A stretch of DNA of 64,000 nt from positions 1 to 64,000 of the forward strand of contig NZ_MPKW01000034.1 of NCBI RefSeq assembly GCF_009729415.1. Reading direction: 5' to 3'. This document shows positions 43,577-51,367 of the stretch, piece by piece (the first letter of the stretch is position 1; each line of letters opens with the position of its first letter). Source of the stretch: Mycolicibacterium sp. CBMA 234 (GTDB lineage Bacteria; Actinomycetota; Actinomycetes; Mycobacteriales; Mycobacteriaceae). The position numbers were made by a program, and so were the translations under genes. The notes under the pieces are model-generated. The model searched no databases. It was not told where the DNA came from and was given only the letters and a program-made list of their open reading frames with translations.

Positions 43577-43591
43577 GTGCTACCAACACCT

Positions 43592-44365
43592 TTACTGGAG
43601 GACGGACGGATCGGACTTGATGGTCATGCGGGCCGCGCCGGCCCAGTACACGTCGGCGGCACGCTCGATCAGCGAGGCCTTCATGCCGACCATGTCCGAC
43701 CACTTCATCTCGGTGGACGTCAGACCAGTCAGCAGCACGTCGTAGGCCAGCTTGCAGACCCGCTCGATCGAAGCTGCCCGGTACACCGCCTCGGCCAGAT
43801 TGCGACCAGTCGCGATGACACCGTGGTTGGCCAGGATGGTGAGGTTCGCCGAGCCGATACGGGCCGCCAATTCGGCTGCGCGCGAGGGACTGTCGACTTC
43901 GCCGTCGTATTCGTCGATCAGGCAGAGGTCATCGAGGAACAGTGATCCGGTCTGGTGCACCAATTCCGGCAGCCGGCCCAAGGCAGCGAGTACGCACACG
44001 TAGTACGGGTGGTTGTGGATCACCACGCGGGCATCGGGGCGGGCGCGGTGCAGCTCGGTGTGGATGTGGATGGCCGGGGTGACGTCCCAGCGGCCCTTGC
44101 GCACCCGGGCGTCCTCGTCGACTACGCAGATGTCGGACGCGGAGACTTCCTGCCACCACAGGCCCCACGGGTTGACGTACATGTCGGTCTGGCCGTCGGG
44201 CTGCCACGTGATGTGCCCGGCCAGGTTCTCGGCGAAACCGATGCTCGCGAGGTGCCGGAAGGCTATGGCCATGGCTTGCTCGTCGGTGAGGTCGACGCCG
44301 ATCGGTGGTGTCACCGACGGGGCCCATACCTCAAGCCCGCCGCGGCGCGGCTCAGGTGCGGTCAT
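43592..44365 (-). CDS. Class II aldolase/adducin-family protein
   Basis: A 257-residue zinc enzyme of the fuculose-phosphate aldolase fold. Probable Zn ligands are His117 and His119 in VVIHNHP and His181 in ILANHGVIATG; Glu104 in HTELH is the likely acid/base. Relatives include sugar-phosphate aldolases and non-phosphorylated acid-processing members in catabolic operons. The internal ATG gives a normal N-terminus and a 14-base overlap with the end of the upstream ligase gene. An earlier ATG (44449) lies inside the ligase. Cytosolic. Confidence 0.85.
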   Translation of the reverse strand: MTAPEPRRGGLEVWAPSVTPPIGVDLTDEQAMAIAFRHLASIGFAENLAGHITWQPDGQTDMYVNPWGLWWQEVSASDICVVDEDARVRKGRWDVTPAIHIHTELHRARPDARVVIHNHPYYVCVLAALGRLPELVHQTGSLFLDDLCLIDEYDGEVDSPSRAAELAARIGSANLTILANHGVIATGRNLAEAVYRAASIERVCKLAYDVLLTGLTSTEMKWSDMVGMKASLIERAADVYWAGAARMTIKSDPSVLQ

Positions 44366-45956
44366 GTCCCTCTCCCATTCGCGATCGGATATCTTCGCGC
44401 AGTTGGCCTTTGGCGACCTTGCCGCCCGAGGAACGGGGGAGTTCGTCAAGCACGATCAGACGCTCGGGGAGCAGCTCCTTTGAGGTGTCCTGGTTCAGCA
44501 GGTGGGTGCACAGTTCGTCGAGGTCCAGTGTGGTGGCGCCGACCAATGCTGTAGCCAGTTCCACGTAGACACAGACCTTTTCGCCGAACACCGGATCCGG
44601 CATGGCCACTGCGGCCGCTAGCGCAACGCCGGCGTGCGTGGTGACGGCATCCTCGACCTGGGCGGCGCTGATGTTCTTGCCGCCGCGCACGATGAAGTCG
44701 GAGGTGCGGCCGGTCACCCGCAGGTAGCCGTCGGCGTCGATCTCGCAGATGTCGCCCATCCGCATCCAACCGTCGCGGGTGAACAATTTGTCGTGGTCGG
44801 TGCCTCCCAGGTAGCCGATACTGGTCGCCGGGCCGCGACAGGCGGGCTGACCTCGGCCGGTCTCGGTGACGTCGGTGTCGCCGTCGAACAGGCGGACGGC
44901 CATGTCCGCGACGACCCGGCCGCCGGTGCGCAGCCGGTGCTCGAGTGAATCGCGCAGGGTAGTGGCGCTGAGCAGGCCTGTCTCGTTGGAGCCATAGAAC
45001 TGCAGAATCGTTGCGCCGGTCAGCTTTTCGAACTCGTAGGCAGGGCGGTAGGGCAGAGCCTCACCGCCGGTGAAGACCACTCGCAGTGAGCTCAGGTCGT
45101 ATTCGCGGGCGACCGGGTCGGCCATCATCATGGTCAATTGAGTACTGACACAACACAACACGGTGACCTTGTGCCGTTCGATGGCTGCGCAGGCCGCCGC
45201 GACCGTGAACCGGTCGAGCAGAACGCTGGTGGCGCCCAAGGAGATCGGGGTGATGTGGGTGGTCCACAAACCGAAGCCGAACGGGGTCGGGATGACCGGC
45301 AGGAACACCTCGTCGGAGGTCAGCAGTCCGTTGGCGACCGCATGCTGATGGAAGTAAAGCCAACGGTTCTGGGTGTGTACCACGCATTTCGGCAGCCCAG
45401 TCGTCCCCGACGTCGAATTGATCAAGAAGACGTCGTCGGGACCCAGTCGGGCGTCGGGGGTTTGCGGCTCGACGCCGACGGACAGTTCGTCCAGCGTCAG
45501 TAGTAGGCAGCCGATCGCGGTGGCGACCGATTCGGCCTGCGCCTGCCGTGGGGGATCGGTGACGACCATGCGCGGCTCTGCGCCTTGCAGAATCGCCGTC
45601 ACTTCGCGGGCGCCGGCGCGCGCACCGACGCCCACGACCACCGCGCCGCACCGCTCGATCGCGACGAACAGCACGTGGATGGCCGTGGTGTCGCCATGCC
45701 AGACCGCGATCCGATCACCGGGACGGACGCCGGCGCCGGCCAGTTGGCCCGCCAAAGCGCTTGCCGCGGCGTCGAATTCACGCCACGTCAGGGACCGGTC
45801 CGGGTGATCCACATAGGCGGCACGATCGGGTGTACGTGTGGCGTTGGCCTGCACCGCGTCCGACACCGTGGTGTCGGACCACCAGCCATTGGCGTAGAAG
45901 CGCGCGACGTCGTCGGCGGTGAAAGCGGGCGAACTCGTGACCGCTGTGGTGTCCAT
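44352..45956 (-). CDS. AMP-dependent acyl-CoA synthetase/ligase
   Basis: A 534-residue ANL-superfamily enzyme forming acyl- or aroyl-CoA. The P-loop is TSGTTGLPK (about 183-191). The substrate/adenylate region is LQFYGSNETG (about 306-315) and the hinge is VTGRTSDFIVRGGKNIS (about 424-440). The C-terminal lysine is in SSGGKVAKGQL (about 513-523). The ATG at 45956 has GGAGG upstream; two ATGs slightly farther out are weaker. First structural gene after the GntR regulator. It probably activates the acid that enters this pathway. Confidence 0.9.
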   Translation of the reverse strand: MDTTAVTSSPAFTADDVARFYANGWWSDTTVSDAVQANATRTPDRAAYVDHPDRSLTWREFDAAASALAGQLAGAGVRPGDRIAVWHGDTTAIHVLFVAIERCGAVVVGVGARAGAREVTAILQGAEPRMVVTDPPRQAQAESVATAIGCLLLTLDELSVGVEPQTPDARLGPDDVFLINSTSGTTGLPKCVVHTQNRWLYFHQHAVANGLLTSDEVFLPVIPTPFGFGLWTTHITPISLGATSVLLDRFTVAAACAAIERHKVTVLCCVSTQLTMMMADPVAREYDLSSLRVVFTGGEALPYRPAYEFEKLTGATILQFYGSNETGLLSATTLRDSLEHRLRTGGRVVADMAVRLFDGDTDVTETGRGQPACRGPATSIGYLGGTDHDKLFTRDGWMRMGDICEIDADGYLRVTGRTSDFIVRGGKNISAAQVEDAVTTHAGVALAAAVAMPDPVFGEKVCVYVELATALVGATTLDLDELCTHLLNQDTSKELLPERLIVLDELPRSSGGKVAKGQLREDIRSRMGEGHDRT

Positions 45957-46021
45957 GGTGGTCGCCTCCGCGGGCCTCATTGTCAAATCATATGAAAATA
46001 AGACTGCACCCTGTCAATGGT

Positions 46022-46792
46022 TCACGAAGAACGGGTGCGGGTGCGCACCGTCGAGGGATCAACCACCCCGGCCGAACCCGGGTAGTGCTGCGCGTCGAGC
46101 AGATGCCTTGCCGCCAGCTCCCGTGCACGTTCGGCATCTCCGGCCTCAATGGCGTCGATCAGCGCGCGGTGTTCCTCAAGGGCGGCCCGGCGCTCATCGA
46201 CGGGAATGCTGGCGTGATCGGTGAACTGCCGCGACCAACTCAATTCGTGCGACGACCAGAGGGTCTCCAGGGCGCCGGCGAGGATGATCATGGTTTCGTT
46301 GCCGCAGTGCTGGACCAACGCCTCGTGAAAGCGCCTGCTGGCCGTGGTGACCTGCACCAGATCCTCGACGGATTCGACGGCCTCGGCGTGGATCTGTCGA
46401 AGTACCGGTACCACGGCGCGCTTGCGGTCACTGCGCTGCGCACACAGCGCCGCGCAAGCCGGCTCCACCTGTTGTAGGGCGGTGCCGACGTCGCTCAGGC
46501 TCACGTCGTGCGCGCCGAGCACCAAACCCATGGTGTACGCCACGTTGGTTGCGCTGGGGCGGTGCACCACCGAGCCGCCGAGCTTGCCGCGGCGCACGCT
46601 GAGCAGCCCTTCGGTCTCCAGGATGCGAATGGCCTCCCGCAGTGACGGCTTGCTGATCGGAAACTCGACCAGCAGTTCGTCCTCGGTGGGCAGCACGCCG
46701 CCGTCGGCGAGGTCGCCGCTGAGGATGCGCTGACGCAATTCGTCGGCCACCTGTTCAGCGAGGCGGCGAAAACGGACGTCAGGCACGGCCAC
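46022..46792 (-). CDS. GntR-family (FadR/FCD type) transcriptional regulator
   Basis: A 256-residue regulator. The winged helix-turn-helix spans about 10-75: VADELRQRILSGDL, LPTEDELLVEFPISKPSLRE and LETEGLLSVRRGKLGG. An FCD ligand domain follows (about 95-230) with candidate metal His residues in FHEALVQHCGN and EEHRALIDAI. Organic-acid or acyl ligands are typical for FCD proteins. It is the promoter-proximal gene of the ligase-aldolase-amidohydrolase operon, 65 bases upstream of the ligase. An 8-base palindrome TCATATGA lies in that gap and may be part of an operator (weak). Confidence 0.9.
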   Translation of the reverse strand: MAVPDVRFRRLAEQVADELRQRILSGDLADGGVLPTEDELLVEFPISKPSLREAIRILETEGLLSVRRGKLGGSVVHRPSATNVAYTMGLVLGAHDVSLSDVGTALQQVEPACAALCAQRSDRKRAVVPVLRQIHAEAVESVEDLVQVTTASRRFHEALVQHCGNETMIILAGALETLWSSHELSWSRQFTDHASIPVDERRAALEEHRALIDAIEAGDAERARELAARHLLDAQHYPGSAGVVDPSTVRTRTRSS

Positions 46793-46896
46793 GGGTCGAG
46801 TGTGCCAGAGAGGGGCGGCAGGGTGACCGAAGTCGGCACCCGACCAATCCGGTGTGCCCGGGGATGCGAAATGTCGTACCCCCGGGCCCGGGAGTT

Positions 46897-47136
46897 CTAC
46901 TCGTCGTCGTCTTCCTCGTCGTCTTCGTCCTCGTCGAACTCCAGATCGAGCGGGTCTTCACTGTGGGGGTCCACGGCGTACTGCTGCCAGTAGGACGGGC
47001 TGAAGTAGATGGTGTCTGAATTGTCGGCGTCGTCGCCGATCTGGACCCAAAGAATCTGGTCCTTCTCGCCATAGCTCAGCGCCTGGGGGTAGTGAATGCT
47101 GCTGTCGAGGGTGCGAATGTGAATGTTGTACGTCAC
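46897..47136 (-). CDS. Small acidic protein with poly-Asp/Glu tail
   Basis: A 79-residue protein. The first about 55 residues look like a small beta-rich domain (IHIRTLDSSIHYPQAL, ILWVQIGDDADN, TIYFSPSYWQQYAV). The last about 15 residues are almost all Asp and Glu. There is no signal peptide or membrane segment. Function is unknown. The coding frame is supported by well-ordered aromatic residues and by codon bias; the acidic tail itself is low complexity and could inflate the frame. It stands alone between the GntR gene and bcp. Confidence 0.65.
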   Translation of the reverse strand: MTYNIHIRTLDSSIHYPQALSYGEKDQILWVQIGDDADNSDTIYFSPSYWQQYAVDPHSEDPLDLEFDEDEDDEEDDDE

Positions 47137-47242
47137 GCCAAAAGTCTTGCACCTGAACGCATCTGCGGCTGTTCGCGAATTGCGCCCACTGCGACGATTA
47201 TCCGAATCGCCACGAAGGTGTCATACGCAGTTGGGCGGGACG

Positions 47243-47716
47243 TTACACGGAGAGGTCGCGGCGCAGCTTTGCCACGTGGCCGGTCGCCTTGACGTTGTAC
47301 TGCGCGACCTCGACGTTGCCCTTTTCGTCGACCAGGAACGTCGAGCGGATAACGCCCTGCACGGTCTTGCCGTACATGGTCTTCTCGCCGAACGCGCCGT
47401 AAGCGGTGAGCACCTTGCGTTCGGGGTCGGACAGCAGCGGGAAGGTCAGGCCTTCGGCGTCGCGGAACTTGGCCAGCTTCTCCGGCTTGTCGGGGGAGAT
47501 GCCGATGACGTCGAGCCCGGCGTCGTTGAGTTCGGCGAGGCTGTCGCGGAAATCGCACGCCTGCTTGGTGCAACCCGGCGTCGACGCCGCGGGGTAGAAG
47601 TAGACGATGACCTTGCGGCCCTTGTAATCCGACAGCTTCACGGTGTTGCCGTCGGCGTCGGGCAGGCTGATGGTGGGGGCTTTAGCGCCCACTTCGAGTC
47701 GCGGGGTCGGTGCCAC
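47243..47716 (-). CDS. bcp: Thioredoxin-dependent peroxiredoxin (bacterioferritin comigratory protein)
   Basis: A 157-residue peroxiredoxin reducing hydroperoxides. The peroxidatic Cys49 is in YPAASTPGCTKQAC and a resolving Cys54 follows five residues later, as in alpha-type BCP/PrxQ. Other PrxQ blocks are GISPDKPEKLAKF and GVIRSTFLVDEKG. The start is GTG. It corresponds to Rv2521, which in M. tuberculosis lies directly next to Rv2522c. Here a four-gene operon and the acidic-protein gene separate them. Cytosolic. Confidence 0.95.
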   Translation of the reverse strand: MAPTPRLEVGAKAPTISLPDADGNTVKLSDYKGRKVIVYFYPAASTPGCTKQACDFRDSLAELNDAGLDVIGISPDKPEKLAKFRDAEGLTFPLLSDPERKVLTAYGAFGEKTMYGKTVQGVIRSTFLVDEKGNVEVAQYNVKATGHVAKLRRDLSV

Positions 47717-47807
47717 CGGGGTGTCCCTTCTGTCGGCCAGGCGTTGCTGTTACGGCAAGCTGCTCTAGGGTAGAGCGCCAAGGCGCAACGCAACCTGGAG
47801 GGCTGAA

Positions 47808-48032
47808 GTGGCTGACCGGAATCCTGACGAGATCAAGCAGGAAATCGATCGTGCACGCGATCAGTTGGCGTTGACGGTTGACGCCCTCGCTGAGCGGGCA
47901 AATCCCCAGCGACTGGCTGACGACGCCAAGGCCAAGGTCATCGCGATCGTGTCCAAGCCGGCCGTCATCGCGTCGTTCGCCGGACTCGGCGTTGTCGTGC
48001 TGGTGGTGGTTATCCGCAAAATCCGCGGGTAA
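47808..48032 (+). CDS. DUF3618 small membrane protein, Rv2520c-like
   Basis: A 74-residue protein. The N-terminal amphipathic helix NPDEIKQEIDRARDQLALTV (about 5-24) is the DUF3618 motif. A single transmembrane segment lies at about 50-69 with a basic RKIRG end. It is divergent from bcp, as Rv2520c is from Rv2521. The start is GTG after GGAGGGCTGA. Function is unknown; homologues occur beside envelope and phage-holin-like genes. Confidence 0.88.
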   Translation: MADRNPDEIKQEIDRARDQLALTVDALAERANPQRLADDAKAKVIAIVSKPAVIASFAGLGVVVLVVVIRKIRG

Positions 48033-48041
48033 CCGAGCTTT

Positions 48042-48206
48042 TTAGTTTCCGCGACGCGGCGTCAGCCAGCCTGGCAGCCAGCTGCGCGGAGGATTTGCGA
48101 CCCGGCCCAGCCGGGTGCAGTTGTAGACGACGACCAGGGTGTCGTCGGCTGCTGTCGCATCGTCGGCGCTGGGTGCTGCGTAGGTGGCAACCGCAATGGG
48201 TGTCAT
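48042..48206 (-). CDS. Small 54-residue protein, newly read
   Basis: An ATG-to-TAA frame of 54 codons. A good ribosome site (GAAGGGAG) ends 7 bases before the start. The product starts MTPIAVATYAAPSADDATAA, has a central TLVVVYNCTRLGRV and ends PPRSWLPGWLTPRRGN, a Trp/Pro/Arg-rich tail. No signal peptide, but the middle is hydrophobic. It is convergent with the DUF3618 gene, ten bases from its stop. TAGAAA- and TAGGTG-like -10 candidates lie upstream. I do not recognise a family; reality rests on the ribosome site, frame quality and position. Confidence 0.55.
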   Translation of the reverse strand: MTPIAVATYAAPSADDATAADDTLVVVYNCTRLGRVANPPRSWLPGWLTPRRGN

Positions 48207-48601
48207 CAGCTAACTCCCTTCAGGTGTCGTCACCTACATTTCTACACCATGAAGTGCGATTTCAGCTAACTCTATTTTGGCGTCGTGAGTCACAAAATTG
48301 CAGGTCTATCTGATTTTTGACGAATCGCGGATGCTGACCGCTATTGACGACGATGTCTGTATACAAAGTGCTGTCAGTTGTGTAGTGGCAACTGCGACGC
48401 GCGCATCGGCGCGGATGCTGTCCCAGTTTGGAGCTGTTGCGACCGGCCGCGTTGTCGGGTGTGATGTTGGCTACAACTCGGTTTGGATTGGTGCCAGTAG
48501 CGCTGGCTGACCCGGGATTGATACCCCGGCTGCCGCGTCGGAAACCGCTCTGACCATACGATTTCACCCTGCGGCCATCGGACTGTTAGTGTCTCTCTCG
48601 C
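48207..48601. other. Intergenic region before tRNA-Lys, about 395 bases
   Basis: Lower GC than the surroundings. Two overlapping open frames of 70 and 101 codons exist on opposite strands, but neither has a ribosome site or protein-like composition. The right end should hold the tRNA promoter: TAGTGT at 48587-48592 fits a TANNNT -10, with no clear -35. Nothing else recognised. Confidence 0.4.
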
Positions 48602-48674
<73 letters not shown>

Positions 48675-48680
48675 CAGATA

Positions 48681-48712
48681 CGAAAGCCCCCTCCTTCGGG
48701 AGGGGGCTTTCG
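48681..48712 (+). terminator. Strong UUCG-loop terminator after tRNA-Lys
   Basis: CGAAAGCCCCCTCC pairs perfectly with 48699-48712 around a TTCG tetraloop (14-bp stem). Followed by TCGTTTCG rather than a pure U-tract, as usual in mycobacteria. Begins 6 bases after the tRNA. Confidence 0.9.
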
Positions 48713-48985
48713 TCGTTTCGCGCATCGCCTAGCTGTTGCACGCGGCGGAGAGCTTCACGAGCTTGCCTTGTAGCAGGGGTCGATCCCGCGGTTGACGAAT
48801 CAGGCTCAAGACGCCGTCGTGGGCTATCGGGGGAAGCCTGACGAACGGCGAGACGGTCCAGACCGTGGGGACCTACGCCGCCGGGATTGGCGCTAAGGCC
48901 CCTGTTGCTGTCGTGCAGCCGCGGGTGGTCCGCGGTGACCGACCCGGGTTCGGTGAAGTGTGTTGGGCGACGTGAGGTTCAGATC
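48713..48985. other. Non-coding stretch between tRNA-Lys and vapBC
   Basis: No complete gene. A 59-codon stop-free frame without a start (48796-48972, plus strand) translates to a plausible peptide (GSLTNGETVQTVGTYAAGIG and on) and may be the relic of a secreted protein. This is weak. The stretch lies just 3' of a tRNA, a common integration site, but no tRNA-end duplication or integrase was found. Confidence 0.35.
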
Positions 48986-49022
48986 AAGCTAGGTTGACCA
49001 ACCAGGTTGGTCAACCTAGCTT
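48986..49022 (+). promoter_or_regulatory. vapB promoter embedded in a 37-bp perfect palindrome
   Basis: Two 18-base arms (48986-49003 and 49005-49022) are perfectly complementary around one central A. Inside it are a -35-like TTGACC (48994-48999), a 17-base spacer and a -10 TAGCTT (49017-49022, TANNNT type). The antitoxin ATG begins at 49029, six bases after the -10, so the transcript is probably leaderless. The palindrome is the expected antitoxin/toxin autoregulatory operator. Confidence 0.8.
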
Positions 49023-49028
49023 GGTGGT

Positions 49029-49256
49029 ATGGCACAGACGGTGAAAGTGCAGGAGGCGAAGACTCGGCTGTCCGCGCTCTTGGCGGAAGTCGAAGCCGGC
49101 GCCGAAATTGTGATTGCCCGTGGTGATGTCCCCGTCGCGCGGCTGGTCCCGATTGCAAAGCCTGGGCCCCGCGCGATGGGGTTCGTCGCATATCGCGTCC
49201 CAGAGACCTTCTTCGACCCGCTGCCAGACGAGGAGCTCACGGCGTGGGAGAGCTGA
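49029..49256 (+). CDS. Antitoxin VapB (Phd/YefM-type)
   Basis: A 75-residue antitoxin. The N-terminal DNA-binding part TVKVQEAKTRLSALLAEVEA (about 4-23) and EIVIARGDVPVARLVP (about 26-41) is the Phd/YefM fold. The C-terminal tail (about 50-75), with FFDPLPDEELTAWES, should wrap the toxin. No ribosome site is present upstream, which agrees with a leaderless mRNA. It overlaps the toxin gene by 13 bases. Degraded by proteases to release the toxin in known systems. Confidence 0.9.
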   Translation: MAQTVKVQEAKTRLSALLAEVEAGAEIVIARGDVPVARLVPIAKPGPRAMGFVAYRVPETFFDPLPDEELTAWES

Positions 49257-49648
49257 GGGAGGGCTACCTTCTTGACACCCACGTGCTGCTCTGGCTGTTG
49301 ACCGAACCTGCCCGGTTGTCCGACACGGCCCAACGGCTGTTGGGTGATTCGTCAAACCAGCTGTATGTCTCGGCGGCTTCCGCGTGGGAAATCGCCACCA
49401 AGAATCGATTGGGCAAGTTGCCGCTGGCGGACAGCATCACCATGAGCTTCCAACAGCACCTGCGGCGGGCAGCCGTGGAAACCATCGACATCTCAACCGA
49501 TCACGCCATCCTTGGTGGCGCGATCGGGTGGGTGCATCGTGACCCGTTCGACCGCGTGATCGCCGCGACCGCGATGGTCGAGGGCATCGCACTCGTATCG
49601 TCCGATCCGGTGTTCGACGGTCTGAATGGCCTGCGCGTCGTCTGGTGA
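49244..49648 (+). CDS. Toxin VapC, PIN-domain ribonuclease
   Basis: A 134-residue PIN-domain endoribonuclease. Four acidic residues of the active site fit Asp11 (LLDTHVLLW), Glu49 (AASAWEIATK), Asp103 (DPFDRVIAATA) and Asp121 (LVSSDP). The start is GTG inside the antitoxin gene with GAGGAGCTC upstream. The sequence is of the VapC22/Rv2829c-like group with the THVLLW block. Its RNA target is not predictable. All catalytic positions are intact, so the module is probably functional. Confidence 0.92.
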   Translation: MGELREGYLLDTHVLLWLLTEPARLSDTAQRLLGDSSNQLYVSAASAWEIATKNRLGKLPLADSITMSFQQHLRRAAVETIDISTDHAILGGAIGWVHRDPFDRVIAATAMVEGIALVSSDPVFDGLNGLRVVW

Positions 49649-49711
49649 AAACTTAAGCGACGACGGACGTGTAAGGCGCTAGGTCCTCCGCACACTCATT
49701 GCGGGCTGCGG

Positions 49712-51358
49712 TCAGGACGCGCGGTAGACCGTCTTGCCGCCGACGACAGTCTGCGTGACTTGTGCCGTCCCAATGTCGCTGACGGCAAAGATGTCCTGAT
49801 CCAGCGCGACCAGATCGGCCAGCATGCCTTCGGCGATGGTCCCCGTCCGGTCCTGGCGGTTGGCGTGCGCCGAACCCGCGGTGTACGCGTGGATCGCCGA
49901 CTGCAGCGAGATCCCTTCCTGCGCTTGCAAAGGAGTGTCGAAGACGCCGTCGCCGATCGCATGGGGATCGGCATGGGTACCCGTGCGGTGCACCGCAGTG
50001 TGGATGGCCCACAACGGATTCGGGTCGGTCACCGGCCAGTCGCTGCCCATGGCCAGAGTGCCGCCGTGCCGTTGGATAGACCCGAACGGGAAGTGCCAGG
50101 GTTCGCGTTCCGGCCCGAGCAGCGGAAGCTTGCGTTCGACGATCTCCTTGTCGCGACGAGCCCACAGCGCTTGGATATTCGCGATGACGCCGAGCCAGCC
50201 GAACCGCGGAATATCCTGCGGATCAACCACATCCAGGTGCGCGATCTGGTGCCGGCCGTCGAACTGCGGATGCTCGGCGATGGCGTGCTCGAGCGCATCG
50301 AGACATTCCCGCACCGCACGGTCGCCGACGGCGTGCATGTGGATGCCGAACTGCTCGCGCGCCAGGAGCGCGGTGACCTTGTGCAGGTCTTCGGGGGAGA
50401 TGAACGACTGGCCCGTGTCATGCCCGGCGACGGCACGGTAGGGCGCAAGCATTGCGGCAGTGCAGTTCTCGCAGATCCCGTCCTGCATGACCTTCACCAT
50501 GGTGGCGGTGAACCGGGCATGGCCCGTGAGACTCCGGCGCTCGAGGAGTCCGTCGATCTGCTCGACGCCGTGCTCGGCTTCCCACCACAGTGCGCCGACC
50601 ACCCGTGCGGTGAGCTCGCCGGCCTCGTCGGCATCGACGTACGTCGCGAAATTATCTTTCAGGCCGAAGAATTCGGCCCCCACTGCGGCATCCTGCCAGC
50701 CGGTGACGCCGACGGAGTGCAGGCGACGCTGCGCTTCCAGCAAGGCTTGGCGCATGAACTCCGGCGTCACTTCGGGGATGAGGTTGTTGACGGCATCGCC
50801 GCCACGATCCAGCAGTACTCCGGTCGGTTCTCCGGCGTGGTCGCGGATGATGCGGCCGCCCGCGGGATCGGTTGTGGCTGCGGTGATTCCGGCCAGTTCG
50901 AGCGCCTTGGTGTTCACCCAAGCGCCGTGATAGTCGTGGCTGGTCAGGATGACGGGTCGGTCGGACACCACCGAGTCGATGTCGTGGCGGGTGGGGAACC
51001 CGTCAGGAAAGGCATCGCCGTACCACCCCGCGCCTGCGATCACGGCTTCACCGGGGTTGCGCGCGGCGTAGTCGGCGATCGCCGTCAGATAGGTCTGGCG
51101 GTCGTGCGCCAAGCCGGACAGGTCGCACCGCAGTGCCGCCATGCCCGCGGCGACCGGATGCGCGTGCGCGTCGACGAAGCCAGGCAGCAGACTCGCGCCT
51201 GCGAGATCGGTGATCTCCGTGTGCTTTCCGACCATGTCGCGGTCGACACCGCGGCCCACCGAGACAATGGTGTCGCCCTGTACAGCCACGGTATCGGCGG
51301 GATCGGCGCCGGCGGCCTGGAACACGGCGGCATTGGTGAAGATGCGGTCGGCTAACAT
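49712..51358 (-). CDS. Amidohydrolase family 3 protein (YtcJ / N-substituted formamide deformylase type)
   Basis: A 548-residue metal-dependent amidohydrolase. The HxH metal motif is GFVDAHAHPVAAG (about 60-72). A typical YtcJ/NfdA block is ILTSHDYHGAWVNTKALELAG (about 136-156). Further ligands lie in IHMHAVGDRAV (about 336-346), QIAHLDVV (His) and MGSDWPVTDPNPL (Asp about 438). The end GTIAEGMLADLVALDQD is the family C-terminus. Last gene of the six-gene amine-catabolic operon. It could hydrolyse an N-acyl or N-formyl amine made or imported by the pathway. Confidence 0.88.
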   Translation of the reverse strand: MLADRIFTNAAVFQAAGADPADTVAVQGDTIVSVGRGVDRDMVGKHTEITDLAGASLLPGFVDAHAHPVAAGMAALRCDLSGLAHDRQTYLTAIADYAARNPGEAVIAGAGWYGDAFPDGFPTRHDIDSVVSDRPVILTSHDYHGAWVNTKALELAGITAATTDPAGGRIIRDHAGEPTGVLLDRGGDAVNNLIPEVTPEFMRQALLEAQRRLHSVGVTGWQDAAVGAEFFGLKDNFATYVDADEAGELTARVVGALWWEAEHGVEQIDGLLERRSLTGHARFTATMVKVMQDGICENCTAAMLAPYRAVAGHDTGQSFISPEDLHKVTALLAREQFGIHMHAVGDRAVRECLDALEHAIAEHPQFDGRHQIAHLDVVDPQDIPRFGWLGVIANIQALWARRDKEIVERKLPLLGPEREPWHFPFGSIQRHGGTLAMGSDWPVTDPNPLWAIHTAVHRTGTHADPHAIGDGVFDTPLQAQEGISLQSAIHAYTAGSAHANRQDRTGTIAEGMLADLVALDQDIFAVSDIGTAQVTQTVVGGKTVYRAS

Positions 51359-51367
51359 TCTGACCTT

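Noticed and set aside
45957..46021. GntR/FadR operator in the ligase promoter
   Set aside because: Only an 8-base palindrome TCATATGA is present; the TGGT-N-ACCA type dyad expected for FadR relatives was not found.
48262..48567. Short open frames of 101 and 70 codons before tRNA-Lys
   Set aside because: No ribosome site, unbiased composition and mutual overlap on opposite strands; region looks non-coding.
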